Assembly (NCBI GenBank): GCA_016191435.1
Contig: JACPOQ010000001.1
Span: forward strand, 62,001-126,000
From: Chloroflexota bacterium
Lineage (GTDB): Bacteria > Chloroflexota > Dehalococcoidia > Tepidiformales > Tepidiformaceae
Reading direction: 5' to 3'
DNA length: 64,000 bases
Every line of letters starts with the position of its first letter. The stretch's first letter is position 1. The notes under the pieces are model-generated. The model searched no databases. It saw nothing but the letters and a program-made list of their open reading frames with translations, and was not told where the DNA came from. Made by a program: the position numbers and the translations under genes. Shown piece after piece: positions 32,701-40,430 of the stretch.

Positions 32701-33354
32701 CACGCCGACTTTGGTCACGCCCGTGGGTGAGAGCACCGTCCAATCGGCGAGAGAGACCACGTCGAGGGCGTTGGGGACGGTGGGGGGCGTGTTCGATGCG
32801 GCGCCTGTGAGGAAGGTGGGGTCCCAGCCGACCGTGCAGACCTGGGCGGTACCGCCCACGACGCCGTCGGTGCCCTTCAGCGTGACGTAGACCAGCGGGA
32901 CGGTCAGCTCGACGAATGCGTTCTGGGGCGTATCGGTCCAGGTCCAGCGCAGGACGAGCGGCGGGCGCGCGGTAGTGGTCGGAACCGTGCCCTGGACGAC
33001 GGCGCAATAGCGGTCATCGGTATTGGTGGCGGTGGCGTTCGTGAAGACGGAAGTAGAGAGGATCGTCCCGTTGACGATGGTGAAGCCGTTGTTGCCGCCG
33101 GCGGCCGCGTGGCCTTCGTTGACGACGGAGACGCAGTAGCCGGTGGTGCCGCCGGCAGCCGGGTCGGCGTCGGCGTCGGCGAGGTGCGAGGGGATGCCGG
33201 CGTAGAGCTTGGCAGGCGTGGCGGAGGTGAACGTCTCGGTGCCGGCGGCGCGCGCGACGCGAGGCACGCGAGCAAGCTGCGTGCCGCCGGATGCGAGCGC
33301 CACGAGTACCAGAAGCAGGACCGCCACGAAAAAACGCCGGCCAAGGTAGGTCAT
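29710..33354 (-). CDS. Large secreted beta-rich protein with lamin-tail-like and GWN/YWV modules
   Basis: 1214 residues from ATG 33354. Signal peptide at 1-36 (FFVAVLLLVLVALASGG). Most of the chain is beta-type repeats without a named domain, with many Cys (for example VCTVGWDPTF, TCGYFEENLL, TGCNQASVIRV). Near 993-1095 ALRITALTCGPAGSVTVTNT, AGFGIRSL and LLQPGQSATF resemble a lamin-tail (LTD) domain. The last 85 residues carry LAAGWNLVTAG, GIYTWDANAGVWKRY and PGAVYWVDVKRPFTL, a C-terminal module seen in surface proteins of Chloroflexota and archaea. No catalytic site is seen. Likely a cell-surface or adhesive protein. The stalked protein gene follows 64 bases downstream. Confidence 0.85.
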   Translation of the reverse strand: MTYLGRRFFVAVLLLVLVALASGGTQLARVPRVARAAGTETFTSATPAKLYAGIPSHLADADADPAAGGTTGYCVSVVNEGHAAAGGNNGFTIVNGTILSTSVFTNATATNTDDRYCAVVQGTVPTTTARPPLVLRWTWTDTPQNAFVELTVPLVYVTLKGTDGVVGGTAQVCTVGWDPTFLTGAASNTPPTVPNALDVVSLADWTVLSPTGVTKVGVLKQGAEQCLLLSATTPKPDIDVKLDFYSVADVSIVADDRLLSATGTDVVSITNATAPELRHITVDGLVATEQAANPNVIGALHSACVIPSVPGDTMLASDISFQSPDGATVSALQVFSSIGLQGAPDGTKCFSWTSTSPGTQAVSARFTASTANPANTSGFPKVFNVSWDTNGDGNGGTVAIGGQLIKTWNRIQRTVITTGGDPTAGAVTYGAIPLPVELNVADGSFLGSITLNEFVIGVRPGFEGPIDGVPVTLTIDGTCGYFEENLLRVLSGVTKDGRLQFTVKVDDDTGCNQASVIRVTATANYPATIPNGAAATETVDITLQFGTNGAGTESAQPQVLWAGQTATIVYSFTGDCQNAVARFTRSKGQPGQFLPGPGVLFSDADSATMGAGTTGCSFSILYESESPGTVDITATLESPDVPSARFSKSVFTIFYMAFEDLDLVVEPDLTVSEFGNLDATIRGWFLSPNPSGRAKTVMPDGRILPANRWILPDDWETLKGPEGFRATWGTIIMPPARITFFLKDEPLRNAYGGEKNGALGFLAPDDGLEFSFNVDPQSGTPSVLGSVQKPRILSEYTATDGIATVDTFGDLNLSFEECPPNAITRNPECRIGDVVGRTSYYARAEYPENLGKQSPIQSAYVSTTFTWAGYKQVTIVDDPDPNYKYVVAHLKDRDGFCNAINYNNTLGVPVQFLIDAGDGVIVEAQGQPSSISPNKRFATATTFDTQDDLGNPINTDIAKPAVSPDECQAWVKIANTFPTTVNVTVVFPAPPSPIPSALRITALTCGPAGSVTVTNTGAIPVSLAGFGIRSLRPGAGEHGNEEHLGLIGLLQPGQSATFPGAAGAGWYNAGPDPIFGNVGGDYARLIWEEYSISTATCDGRIINNEIPMPYRYLFPPDGEGEIQLDVIVPFGPTLPVRLAAGWNLVTAGTTRADIGSVLADDAVNVAGIYTWDANAGVWKRYGGSGSPLNTMEAFEPGAVYWVDVKRPFTLQLPR

Positions 33355-33694
33355 AAGTCCCCCAGGAGGACTCTAAGACGCACCCCGCCGGACGTCATGT
33401 CCGAATGCGCCGCGCATAATGCGCGCGGCTGCGTTGCGCCTCGACTCGCCCCGCAACCGACTACAAGCCTCTTTATGGCCGCTGTGCTGCTCAGCGTCAA
33501 GCGCAAGACCGCGGTTTTTACGTGGTTGTGGCCCGTTTGGGACGGGCTTCAGCGAGGAAGCCGGGCGCGAGGTTCCCATCCGGGCCGAAGAAGCGCCGCG
33601 GGGGCGGGCGCCGCGTTGCCATGCGTGGCGGGCTGCGACACACTGCCCCCGCGCCGTGCGCACGCCCGGCGACACGACTCTTCGAGGACGGGCC
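33355..33694. other. 340-base divergent intergenic region
   Basis: It separates the large secreted protein (minus) from an enoyl-CoA hydratase (plus) and must hold both promoters. A GC palindromic patch ATGCGCCGCGCATAATGCGC lies at 33411-33430. No gene is supported. Confidence 0.55.
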
Positions 33695-34483
33695 ATGGAC
33701 GGCTACAGGACGATTCGCTACGAGCTTGCCGGCGGCGTGGCCACACTCACGATCAACCGCCCGGACCGCTTCAACGGGATGACGACCCGCATGCTGCGCG
33801 AAACGCACCACGCGCTCACCGGCGCCGCCGCGGACCCGGCCGTGAAGGTGCTCGTGATGACGGGCGCGGGCAAGGCGTTCTGCCCGGGCGCGGACCTGCG
33901 CGCTGCCACTTCTACGGACGAACCACCGGACAACGTCGCGACCGACCTGGCGGCCTTCCATGTGCCCGTGCTGCTGCATGATATGCCGGCGCTGACCATC
34001 GCCGCCGTGAACGGGGCCTGCGCGGGGGCGGGGATGGGCTGGGCCTGCGGCGCCGATATCCGCGTGGCGGCGCGCTCGGCGATGTTCAACACGGCGTTCC
34101 TGAACGTGGCGGTAGCCGGCGACATGGGCCTCCCGTGGAGCTTGCCGCGGCTCGTGGGCGCGGCGAAGGCGCGCGAGCTCTCGTTCTTCACCGAGAAGTT
34201 CACGGCCGATGAGGCCGCCCGCATCGGGCTGGTGGCGCGGGTCTGGGACGACGCCGTGTTCAGCGATGAAGTGGCGGCGATGGTCGCACGGTTCGCGGGG
34301 GCATCGCCGGTGGCGCTGCGGACGTTGAAGGCGCACTACGTGGCGGCAGAGCGCATGGACTTCGGCACATACGTGGACCTGGAGAGCGAACGCCACCAGT
34401 ACATCGTCGCCAGCGAGGACACGCGGGAAGCATTCCGGGCGTTCATGGAGAAGCGACCGCCGGTGTTCAAGAGGGTTTCGTAG
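33695..34483 (+). CDS. Enoyl-CoA hydratase/isomerase family protein
   Basis: 262 residues from ATG 33695 with GAGGA upstream. Crotonase signatures: GVATLTINRPDRFNGMTTRM, VLVMTGAGKAFCPGADLR, PALTIAAVNGACAGAGMGWA, FNTAFLNVAVAGDMGLPWSL, and FTADEAARIGLV. The oxyanion-hole Gly residues are present. In place of the hydratase Glu the second site reads AGDMG, as in isomerase or 1,2-epoxyphenylacetyl-CoA isomerase-like members. It probably functions in CoA-thioester catabolism together with the dehydrogenases in this window. Confidence 0.9.
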   Translation: MDGYRTIRYELAGGVATLTINRPDRFNGMTTRMLRETHHALTGAAADPAVKVLVMTGAGKAFCPGADLRAATSTDEPPDNVATDLAAFHVPVLLHDMPALTIAAVNGACAGAGMGWACGADIRVAARSAMFNTAFLNVAVAGDMGLPWSLPRLVGAAKARELSFFTEKFTADEAARIGLVARVWDDAVFSDEVAAMVARFAGASPVALRTLKAHYVAAERMDFGTYVDLESERHQYIVASEDTREAFRAFMEKRPPVFKRVS

Positions 34484-34503
34484 CGGGCGCCCGGCCGTTG
34501 CGG

Positions 34504-35007
34504 TCAGCGGCTCGCGGCGAACGTGCCAACGTCCTTCCAGACGAGCTGGGCGCCAGAATGGCCCGCCTGCAGCATCGTGAGAAGCGCGAGGGCGGCGGGG
34601 ACGAGCGCGATCGCGTAGCTGGCGGCGGGCGCCCATTTGGGCAGGCTGTAGCGGGATCGGTAGCGTTCGATGGCCCAGACGGCAGCCGCCGCGAGCGCGA
34701 AGAACACGGCGAAGACGAGGGCGGTATTGCCCTGTTCGGGGTGCTCGCCGAAGCTCGCGCGGGCGCCGGCCGCTTTGGCGGCCTGCCGGATCGATTGCTG
34801 GAGCGGTCCGCCCGTCTGCTTCGCTAGCAACGCGAAGCCGGCGCCGCCGAGCGCGAGCAGGGCGATGGGGAGAGAGTACCGAGCGCGCCAGGCCTGTCGC
34901 CAGCAGGCGGCGGCGAACAGGACGACGGCGAGCGGCACGAGGACCACGGCGGCGTGGACCAGGAGCGCATGGGCGGGCAGGCCGAAGATGGTGTCGATTC
35001 CGAACAA
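34504..35007 (-). CDS. DUF2231 membrane protein
   Basis: 167 residues from TTG 35007, with GAGGAG upstream. The N-terminus FGLPAHALLVHAAVVLVPLA is the DUF2231 hallmark (LPxHPLLVHFP). Four hydrophobic segments follow, and the C-terminus HSGAQLVWKD matches the HSGGxLVY... end of the family. Members are presumed heme- or redox-associated inner-membrane proteins of unknown role. Convergent with the enoyl-CoA hydratase, 20 bases apart. Confidence 0.85.
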   Translation of the reverse strand: MFGIDTIFGLPAHALLVHAAVVLVPLAVVLFAAACWRQAWRARYSLPIALLALGGAGFALLAKQTGGPLQQSIRQAAKAAGARASFGEHPEQGNTALVFAVFFALAAAAVWAIERYRSRYSLPKWAPAASYAIALVPAALALLTMLQAGHSGAQLVWKDVGTFAASR

Positions 35008-35115
35008 GAGTCTCCTCTTTCTGATGCGCGTGCAGCCTGAAGGCGTGCCGCCAGCAAGGGTGGCAGGCGCGGATTAGAGGACGATTGAAAGGAGTTCGAG
35101 CGCGCGGGCCTGTTG

Positions 35116-35121
35116 TACAAT
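35116..35121 (+). promoter_or_regulatory. Candidate -10 element (TACAAT) of the DUF433 gene
   Basis: TACAAT lies 7 bases before the ATG at 35128, so transcription would start close to the start codon (leaderless or nearly so). No ribosome binding site is evident and the -35 is weak. Confidence 0.4.
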
Positions 35122-35127
35122 CTGCAC

Positions 35128-35430
35128 ATGGCGGTTCTCGAAGGGTTCATCGATCTGGCGCGCCTTATCGAACGACGCGCTGGCTACCGCGAAGGGCGTC
35201 CGTTCGTCGCGGGCACCGGTGTCTCCGTGGGACGCATTGGGCTGCTTCACAACGAGGGGCTGGCTGCAGCGGAGATTGCCGACGAAATGCATTTGACGCT
35301 GGCGCAGGCCCATGCCGCCCTCGCGTGTTACCTGTTGAACAAGGACCTCATTGACGCGGACCTCATCGCGCAGGACGAGGAGACACTACGGATCGCCGAT
35401 GCACACTATGCCCGCACGACGGGCAAGTGA
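35128..35430 (+). CDS. DUF433-domain antitoxin
   Basis: 100 residues from ATG 35128. LARLIERRAGYREGRPFVAG then TGVSVGRIGLLHNEGLAAAE is the DUF433 winged-helix pattern (.gkP.I.GtRI.V..I). The extended C-terminus ALACYLLNKDLIDADL ends in an acidic helix, TLRIADAHYARTTGK, probably the toxin-binding part. DUF433 proteins are antitoxins for PIN-like DUF5615 toxins. The stop overlaps the toxin start by 4 bases (GTGA). The antitoxin is intact, but its toxin partner is broken. Confidence 0.85.
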   Translation: MAVLEGFIDLARLIERRAGYREGRPFVAGTGVSVGRIGLLHNEGLAAAEIADEMHLTLAQAHAALACYLLNKDLIDADLIAQDEETLRIADAHYARTTGK

Positions 35431-35785
35431 CATGGCGGATGTACTTCGACGATGACGTCGGTCGCAAGGCGCTCATCAAGGCCTTGCGAGCATCTGAATT
35501 CGACGCGATTGATGCGTTCACGGCTGGGATGTACGGCCGCTCCGACGAGGAACATCTTTGAGTTCGCCACCCGCGAAGGACGAGTGCTGGTCACGGGGAA
35601 CGCGCGCGATTTCGCCCCCTTTGCACTATCGGTGGCTGGGCGAGGGGCGAAGTCACGCGGGCATCGCCATCACGCTCCACGCCTACTCCGTTGGCGAGGC
35701 GCGGCGGCGTGTGCTGAATCTCGCGGCGCGGTTCGACCAGGCTGCGATGACCGCGCAGCTGCAATTTCCCAGCCGCTGGGGGTAG
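35427..35785 (+). pseudogene. DUF5615 PIN-like toxin, two frameshifts
   Basis: Three frames join into one family-like protein: MYFDDDVGRKALIKALRASE through MYGRSDEEHL, then EFATREGRVLVTGNARDFA, then LHYRWLGEGRSHAGIAI to FPSRWG. D-D-D at the start and TGNARDF are the Mut7-C/PIN-like acidic core of DUF5615. The first shift is one extra T in 35557-35559, giving TGA at 35559. The second is one extra C in 35615-35619. Both are +1 in homopolymers. Start GTG 35427 overlaps the antitoxin stop. Inactivated toxin or repeated sequencing error; the adjacent large genes show no such errors. Confidence 0.8.
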
Positions 35786-35871
35786 ATCCCACCGCGAATT
35801 GACCGGCCGCGGCTCTGAGCGGCGGCGCCCCACTGTGAGCGCGCGTTTACCCGGGCCCTTACCCCACGCCG

Positions 35872-35877
35872 TATAAT
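35872..35877 (+). promoter_or_regulatory. Candidate -10 element (TATAAT) of htpX
   Basis: A perfect TATAAT in an otherwise GC-rich stretch, with TTTACC at 35846-35851 as a possible -35 (spacing 20, long). A GGAGGT follows at 35891. Confidence 0.55.
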
Positions 35878-35911
35878 GGTAAACACCACAGGAGGTACTC
35901 ACCCCGAACCG

Positions 35912-36748
35912 ATGAACTTCATCAAAACCACCCTTCTGCTTTCGCTCCTCACGGGCATCCTGGTAGTCGTTGGTGGTCTCATTGGCGGGCTCTCCGGAGC
36001 CATCCTCTTCCTGATCATCGCCGGCGTCATGAACTTCTTCGCCTACTGGTTCAGCGACAAGATGGCGCTGAAGATGGCGGGCGCGCACGAAGTCTCAGAA
36101 GCACAGGAACCGCAGCTGCACGCCATCGTCCGCGAAGTCGCCCAGCTTTCGGGCATGCCCATGCCACGCGTCTTCGTCATCGAAACCGAATCGCCGAACG
36201 CGTTCGCTACGGGCCGCAACCCGCAGCACGCGGTGGTCGCGGTGACCACCGGCATCCGGCGCATCCTCACCGACCGCGAGTTGCGGGGCGTGCTTGGCCA
36301 CGAAATGGGCCATGTGAAGAACCGGGACATCCTCACGAGCTCGATCGTGGCGACGATTGCCGGCGCGGTGTCGCTCATCGCCCAGGTGCTGATGTGGAGC
36401 TCGCTCTTCGGACGCCGCGACGAGAACCAGAACCCGCTGCTCGTGCTGGTCGCGATCATCGTCGCGCCGATCGCGGCCTCGATGATCCAGCTCGGCATCA
36501 GCCGGCAGCGCGAGTACGCAGCCGACAAGACGGGCGCCGAAGTGACGCACGACCCGCTGGCCCTCGCCAGCGCGCTGGAGAAGCTCGAGAAGGGCGTGGC
36601 CATGCGGCCAATGCAGGATACGCCGGTACAAGAAGCGGTCTCGGCGCTCTACATCGTGAAGCCGTTCAAGGGGCAGGGGGTCTCGAACCTGTTCAGCACG
36701 CACCCGCCACTGGAGGACCGGATTCGCCGGCTGAAGAACATGGGATAG
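35912..36748 (+). CDS. htpX: Protease HtpX homologue
   Basis: 278 residues. I start at ATG 35912 (MNFIKTTLLLSLLTG) because homologues begin this way; GGAGGT is 15 bases upstream, unusually far, and the ATG at 35876 overlaps the -10 box. Two N-terminal transmembrane helices, then MPRVFVIETESPNAFATGRN, the zinc site GVLGHEMGHVKNRDI (HExxH), two more hydrophobic segments, and REYAADKTGAEVTHDP with the third ligand Glu. It degrades misfolded membrane proteins at the inner membrane. A strong terminator follows. Confidence 0.95.
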   Translation: MNFIKTTLLLSLLTGILVVVGGLIGGLSGAILFLIIAGVMNFFAYWFSDKMALKMAGAHEVSEAQEPQLHAIVREVAQLSGMPMPRVFVIETESPNAFATGRNPQHAVVAVTTGIRRILTDRELRGVLGHEMGHVKNRDILTSSIVATIAGAVSLIAQVLMWSSLFGRRDENQNPLLVLVAIIVAPIAASMIQLGISRQREYAADKTGAEVTHDPLALASALEKLEKGVAMRPMQDTPVQEAVSALYIVKPFKGQGVSNLFSTHPPLEDRIRRLKNMG

Positions 36749-36753
36749 GAGCT

Positions 36754-36790
36754 CATGGCCATTGGGCATTGGCCATTGGCTATTGGCCGG
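36754..36790 (+). repeat. Reiterated ATTGGCCATTGGC word
   Basis: Five near-copies of ATTGGCC/ATTGGGC between the htpX stop and its terminator. A related word is inside the anti-sigma gene at 21390-21420. Confidence 0.65.
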
Positions 36791-36801
36791 AACCCATTTC
36801 G

Positions 36802-36829
36802 GCGCCCCACTGTTGGTGGGGCGCTTTTT
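36802..36829 (+). terminator. Rho-independent terminator of htpX
   Basis: Nine-bp stem GCGCCCCAC/GTGGGGCGC, loop TGTTG, followed by TTTTTC on the plus strand. Confidence 0.9.
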
Positions 36830-36864
36830 CGGTGCCGAACGTCGAGCGCGAATCAGAGCCGCGG

Positions 36865-37617
36865 TCAGCGCTCGTTGCGGGATTCGTCGAGGGTGTCGGT
36901 GTCTTCTTCGAGCCGGATGCGGCGATAGGCTTCGGCGAAGGGCATGTTTTGTGCTGCCCCGCTCATGCGGCCCATCTCTTCGGCGAACTCGACGATGGAC
37001 TCATCGAGCTGGCTCGGGTGGCACATGAGGGCCTTCTTCTTGAGCTCCAGCGTGGTCGAGATATCGACCCATGCGTTCGGTTCGGCGCAGAAGCCGAGCC
37101 ACACCTGGCGGACCTTGTGCGGCTCCAGGCCATCGACCAGCAGCTCGGGGAAGGTGAGGCGGTCGCGGGCGCTGGGGAAGATGGCGTCGAGGGCGGCGTC
37201 GCCGGTGGTGCGATGGTCCGGGTGGTTCACGTAGGTATCCCCGAAGAAGCGCATCGTGGGGTCGAAGGTGATGACGGCTTCGGGGCGGAAGGTGCGGATG
37301 AGACGGGTAAGGTCGCGCCGGAGGTCCAGGGTGTGCTGCAGGTAGCCGTCGGGGTAGCCCATGAAAACGTAGCGGCGGACGCCGAGGACCTCACCGGCGG
37401 CGCGCTGTTCCGCCTCGCGCACCTCGGTCAGGCGCGAGGAGGTCATGGTGGGATCGTCGCTGCCCTTGTCGCCCCGCGTGACGATGACGTAGGTAACGTC
37501 GCAGCCGCCGGCGGCCCACTTCGCTACGGTGCCGGCGGCCATGAACTCGGCGTCATCGGGGTGGGCGACGATCAGCATCGCAGTGCGGGGGAGGTACTCG
37601 CCGGTGATGGCGGGCAT
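36865..37617 (-). CDS. PIG-L/LmbE-family deacetylase
   Basis: 250 residues from ATG 37617. The zinc site is AMLIVAHPDDAEFMAAGT (AHPDD) with the third ligand in YVNHPDHRTTGDAAL (HPDH). RGDKGSDDPTM and REAEQRAAGEVLGV are family-typical, and PEAVITFDP marks the core strand. Members deacetylate N-acetylglucosaminyl compounds, such as mycothiol or bacillithiol precursors and antibiotics. The long insertion and C-terminus (HPSQLDESIVEF) fit the environmental LmbE subgroup. No thiol-biosynthesis partner is adjacent, so the substrate is open. Confidence 0.9.
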   Translation of the reverse strand: MPAITGEYLPRTAMLIVAHPDDAEFMAAGTVAKWAAGGCDVTYVIVTRGDKGSDDPTMTSSRLTEVREAEQRAAGEVLGVRRYVFMGYPDGYLQHTLDLRRDLTRLIRTFRPEAVITFDPTMRFFGDTYVNHPDHRTTGDAALDAIFPSARDRLTFPELLVDGLEPHKVRQVWLGFCAEPNAWVDISTTLELKKKALMCHPSQLDESIVEFAEEMGRMSGAAQNMPFAEAYRRIRLEEDTDTLDESRNER

Positions 37618-38036
37618 GAGCGGCTCCGAAATGGGGGTGGATCCATCTTAGGCGAAGCGGTCGGGCGAACGGCGAGGCGAACCGCGTTTGATATCCAACC
37701 AACACCTGCATACCATGTAAGAGGGTTAGCGGAGTCAGGGTGGGTGGACCTTCATCGACCTGGCAGGCGCCCGAGAACCGGTGTGCGTGATGTGGCTCAC
37801 AAATCGGGAGGCCCGGAGGTGATCAGGGTGAGCATGGCGGGCCGTACTGAAGGCGAGACTACCCGAACGATGCCCGCTGCAATCTCGGAGGCGGGATCTT
37901 CATATCCCTTACGTTACGTAGCTCACTTTCCGGACGTAGCCGTTTCGGCTAATCTGGAAGTCGCCGATTTGTGAACGCGATCGCAGTGTATCGCGACGGC
38001 GTTCGGCAGAGTCTGAAGACCGAAAGGAGCACCGCG
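37618..38036. other. 419-base leader/intergenic region upstream of the PAP2-type gene
   Basis: No gene. GCCCGC at 37872-37877 can pair with GCGGGC at 37837-37842, or its CCCGC with GCGGG at 37891-37895, giving mutually exclusive stems. A small AGCCG-TTT-CGGCT hairpin is at 37938-37950. Low-GC patches near 37685-37735 could be promoter. Confidence 0.5.
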
Positions 38037-38852
38037 ATGACCATCTACCCACTCCCCATGCAGCGCGGCCTTTCGGTCCTGCGCGTACCGGCGGCACTGC
38101 GGCGCATCCCGGCGTTCGGTCGCGATTTCGCGGTGGTGCTGCTGGTCATTGGCGTCTACTTCCTTCTGCGTGGGGCGGCGCCCACGCGCATCGCGTTCTC
38201 CATGGAAGTGACGCGCCGCCTGGTTTCGTGGGAGGAGGCGACGGGCACCTTCCGCGAACAGTGGGTGCAGCGCGTTTCGATCCACTACTACTGGGTGCAG
38301 GAGGTCGCGAACTTCACGTATGCGTACCTGCACTTCCCCGTGCTTGCGGCCGTCGGGGGGTGGCTCTGGTGGGCAAAGGGCCGCGAGCGCTTCGTGTTCA
38401 TGCGGAACGTGATGTTCATTTCGATGGTCATCGGCCTGGCTTTCTACTACCTCGTGCCGGCGGCGCCACCGCGGCTGCTGGCGGCGAACGGTTACAACCT
38501 CGGCTTCACGGATACGGTGTTCGGCGGAAACACGTCGGTGAACTACGCACAGCCGTCGCTCATCCTGAATGAATACGCGGCCATCCCGAGCTTCCACTTC
38601 GGCTGGATCGCGATGGCCTCGGCGGCCGTGTGGGTCAACACTGCGAGCCGGGTGCTGCGCGCCATCGCGGTGGCGCTGAGCGTGGCGATGTCCTGGGCGA
38701 TCGTCGCGAGCGCCAACCACCTGTTCTTCGATATGGCCCTGGGCGGGCTTGTGGTCGGCGCTTCGTGGCTGATTGCCGCGCGTATCGAGCGGCGGCAGAA
38801 GCGCGGCGTGGTGATGGAATTCCCGGTTGCCGACGCGGCGGTTGCCGCGTAG
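38037..38852 (+). CDS. PAP2-superfamily (PAP2_3 type) membrane phosphatase/transferase
   Basis: 271 residues from ATG 38037 with GAAAGGAG upstream. Six hydrophobic segments are visible. Catalytic signatures are those of the inositol-phosphorylceramide-synthase-like PAP2_3 group: YYLVPAAPPRLLAANG, AIPSFHFGWIAMAS (PSxHxxW site), and ANHLFFDMALGGLVVG (His and Asp). The active site faces outside. Members transfer or remove phospho-headgroups of lipids. The tail is basic (ARIERRQKRG). Lipid substrate unknown. Confidence 0.88.
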   Translation: MTIYPLPMQRGLSVLRVPAALRRIPAFGRDFAVVLLVIGVYFLLRGAAPTRIAFSMEVTRRLVSWEEATGTFREQWVQRVSIHYYWVQEVANFTYAYLHFPVLAAVGGWLWWAKGRERFVFMRNVMFISMVIGLAFYYLVPAAPPRLLAANGYNLGFTDTVFGGNTSVNYAQPSLILNEYAAIPSFHFGWIAMASAAVWVNTASRVLRAIAVALSVAMSWAIVASANHLFFDMALGGLVVGASWLIAARIERRQKRGVVMEFPVADAAVAA

Positions 38853-38999
38853 ATTGCTCGCACGCGACCCTCTCTCCCATGCGTAGGGGCTGGCCTCCCG
38901 GCCGGCCCTTTCCCATGCGCGCGGGCGGCCGCGTCCGCAAGACCGGGTCGCGCGGTGGCCCCATACTGGCGTCATGCGCGCCTGGCGGGTTGCTCTCTG

Positions 39000-39467
39000 A
39001 TGGATTGGTGGCGCATCGTCCATGTGCTCTCAATGGTCTGGCTGGGCGCCGGGCTTGGGGCAACCTACCCGCTCATCCTGAAGGCGTGGCGCGCGAAGGA
39101 CATGCAGTACCAGATGTACTGCCTGGTGGAAGCGGCGAACAACGAGACGCGCATCCTGCTGCCGGGCGCGATGGCGACCGGGATCACAGGCTTCTTCTGG
39201 GCGGTCTCGCAGAACCTCAACTTCGCGAAGACGGGCTGGCTGGCGGCGCTGACGGTGCTCTACATCTTCTTCTACTTCGTCTGCCTGCCGCTGCTGGGCT
39301 TCGGCTTGCGGCGCGCGCGCCTGGCGGCGCTGATCGCGGCGAAGAAGGGTGGCCCGACCGACGAACTGCGCCAGGTGCTCGATGACCGCGTACCGATCGT
39401 CTTCGGGACGCTGCTGGTGCTGAGCGTGCCTCTGCTGGCGTGGCTCGCGGTGTTCAAGCCGTTCTAA
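39000..39467 (+). CDS. DUF2269-like integral membrane protein
   Basis: 155 residues from ATG 39000. Four transmembrane segments: [20 protein letters not shown] at the N-terminus (matching the H...WlGg pattern of DUF2269), [34 protein letters not shown], and [17 protein letters not shown] at the C-terminus. Conserved His at residue 8 could bind heme. Function unknown. Confidence 0.75.
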   Translation: MDWWRIVHVLSMVWLGAGLGATYPLILKAWRAKDMQYQMYCLVEAANNETRILLPGAMATGITGFFWAVSQNLNFAKTGWLAALTVLYIFFYFVCLPLLGFGLRRARLAALIAAKKGGPTDELRQVLDDRVPIVFGTLLVLSVPLLAWLAVFKPF

Positions 39468-39543
39468 GCCGGGAACAACGAGGCGCGGAGGACACAGAGG
39501 CCCATTTCTCGCCACCTTCCCTCTTCCCGGTTGGGTCTCTACG

Positions 39544-40344
39544 ATGCCGGGCATGGGTATGCTCGATGGCAAGACGGCGCTGATTTTCGGCCTCTCCAAC
39601 GACCGCTCACTGGCGTGGGGCATCTCGCAGGCGCTGCACCGGGAGGGCGCGAAGGTCGCGTTTTCGTACGCGGCGGTGATGGAGAAGCGGATGCGGCCGC
39701 TCGCCGAAAGCCTCGGCGCGACCTTCATCGAGCCCTGCGACGTGGCCTCGGACGAAGAGATCGGCGCCGTGTTCGCGAAGGCGAGGCGCGAACTCGGCAC
39801 GATCGACATCCTTATCCATTCGATTGCGTTCGCGCGCGGGGAGGACCTCAAGGGGCGCTTCATCGATACCAGCCGCGACGGCTTCCTGCTGGCGCACAAC
39901 ATCTCGGCCTATTCGCTCCTGGGGCTCGCTCGCGCCGCCAGGCCATTGATGCCCCAGGGCGGCGCCATCCTCACGCTCACGTACTACGGTGCCGAGAAGG
40001 TGGTGCCCAAGTACAACGTCATGGGCGTAGCGAAGGCCTCGCTGGAGGCGACCGTACGCTACCTGGCAGCCGACCTCGGCCACGAGGGCATCCGCGTAAA
40101 CGCGATCAGCGCGGGACCGATCCGCACGCTCGCTGCCAGCGGGATCAGCGGCTTCCGGGGCTACCTCAAGAGCTTCGCGGACCAGGCGCCGTTGCATCGC
40201 AACGTCACCATCGACGATGTGGGCGCGACGGCGGCGTTCCTCTGCAGCCCAGGCGCGGGCGCGATCACGGGCGAGGTGCTGTACGTGGATAGCGGGTACA
40301 ACATCATGGGCATGGAAGTGCCCGAGGAAAGTGCTGAGTCCTGA
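39544..40344 (+). CDS. fabI: Enoyl-[acyl-carrier-protein] reductase (NADH)
   Basis: 266 residues from ATG 39544 (ATG 39553 or 39559 are alternatives). FabI features: [20 protein letters not shown] (nucleotide loop with the family SxxxSIAxG-like pattern), HSIAFA, and the active site [20 protein letters not shown] with Tyr-x6-Lys in the FabI form. [20 protein letters not shown] and [14 protein letters not shown] complete it. It reduces trans-2-enoyl-ACP in fatty acid synthesis. The last residues (SAES) and the stop codon are encoded by the dispersed 31-bp repeat. Confidence 0.94.
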   Translation: MPGMGMLDGKTALIFGLSNDRSLAWGISQALHREGAKVAFSYAAVMEKRMRPLAESLGATFIEPCDVASDEEIGAVFAKARRELGTIDILIHSIAFARGEDLKGRFIDTSRDGFLLAHNISAYSLLGLARAARPLMPQGGAILTLTYYGAEKVVPKYNVMGVAKASLEATVRYLAADLGHEGIRVNAISAGPIRTLAASGISGFRGYLKSFADQAPLHRNVTIDDVGATAAFLCSPGAGAITGEVLYVDSGYNIMGMEVPEESAES

Positions 40345-40360
40345 GTGCTGAGTGCTGAGC
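40330..40360 (+). repeat. 31-bp dispersed repeat, copy 2
   Basis: Identical over 31 bases to 13884-13914. It contains the last codons and TGA stop of fabI. Downstream, 40444-40471 is built of CACCCAG/GGCCCGG words that encode the N-terminus of the GNAT protein. Confidence 0.85.
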
Positions 40361-40430
40361 CGCTGCGGCGGGGATATGAAGCGCCGCGCGACGCCCCGTC
40401 CGGCCGACGATCCAGCAACTGAGGGACAAA

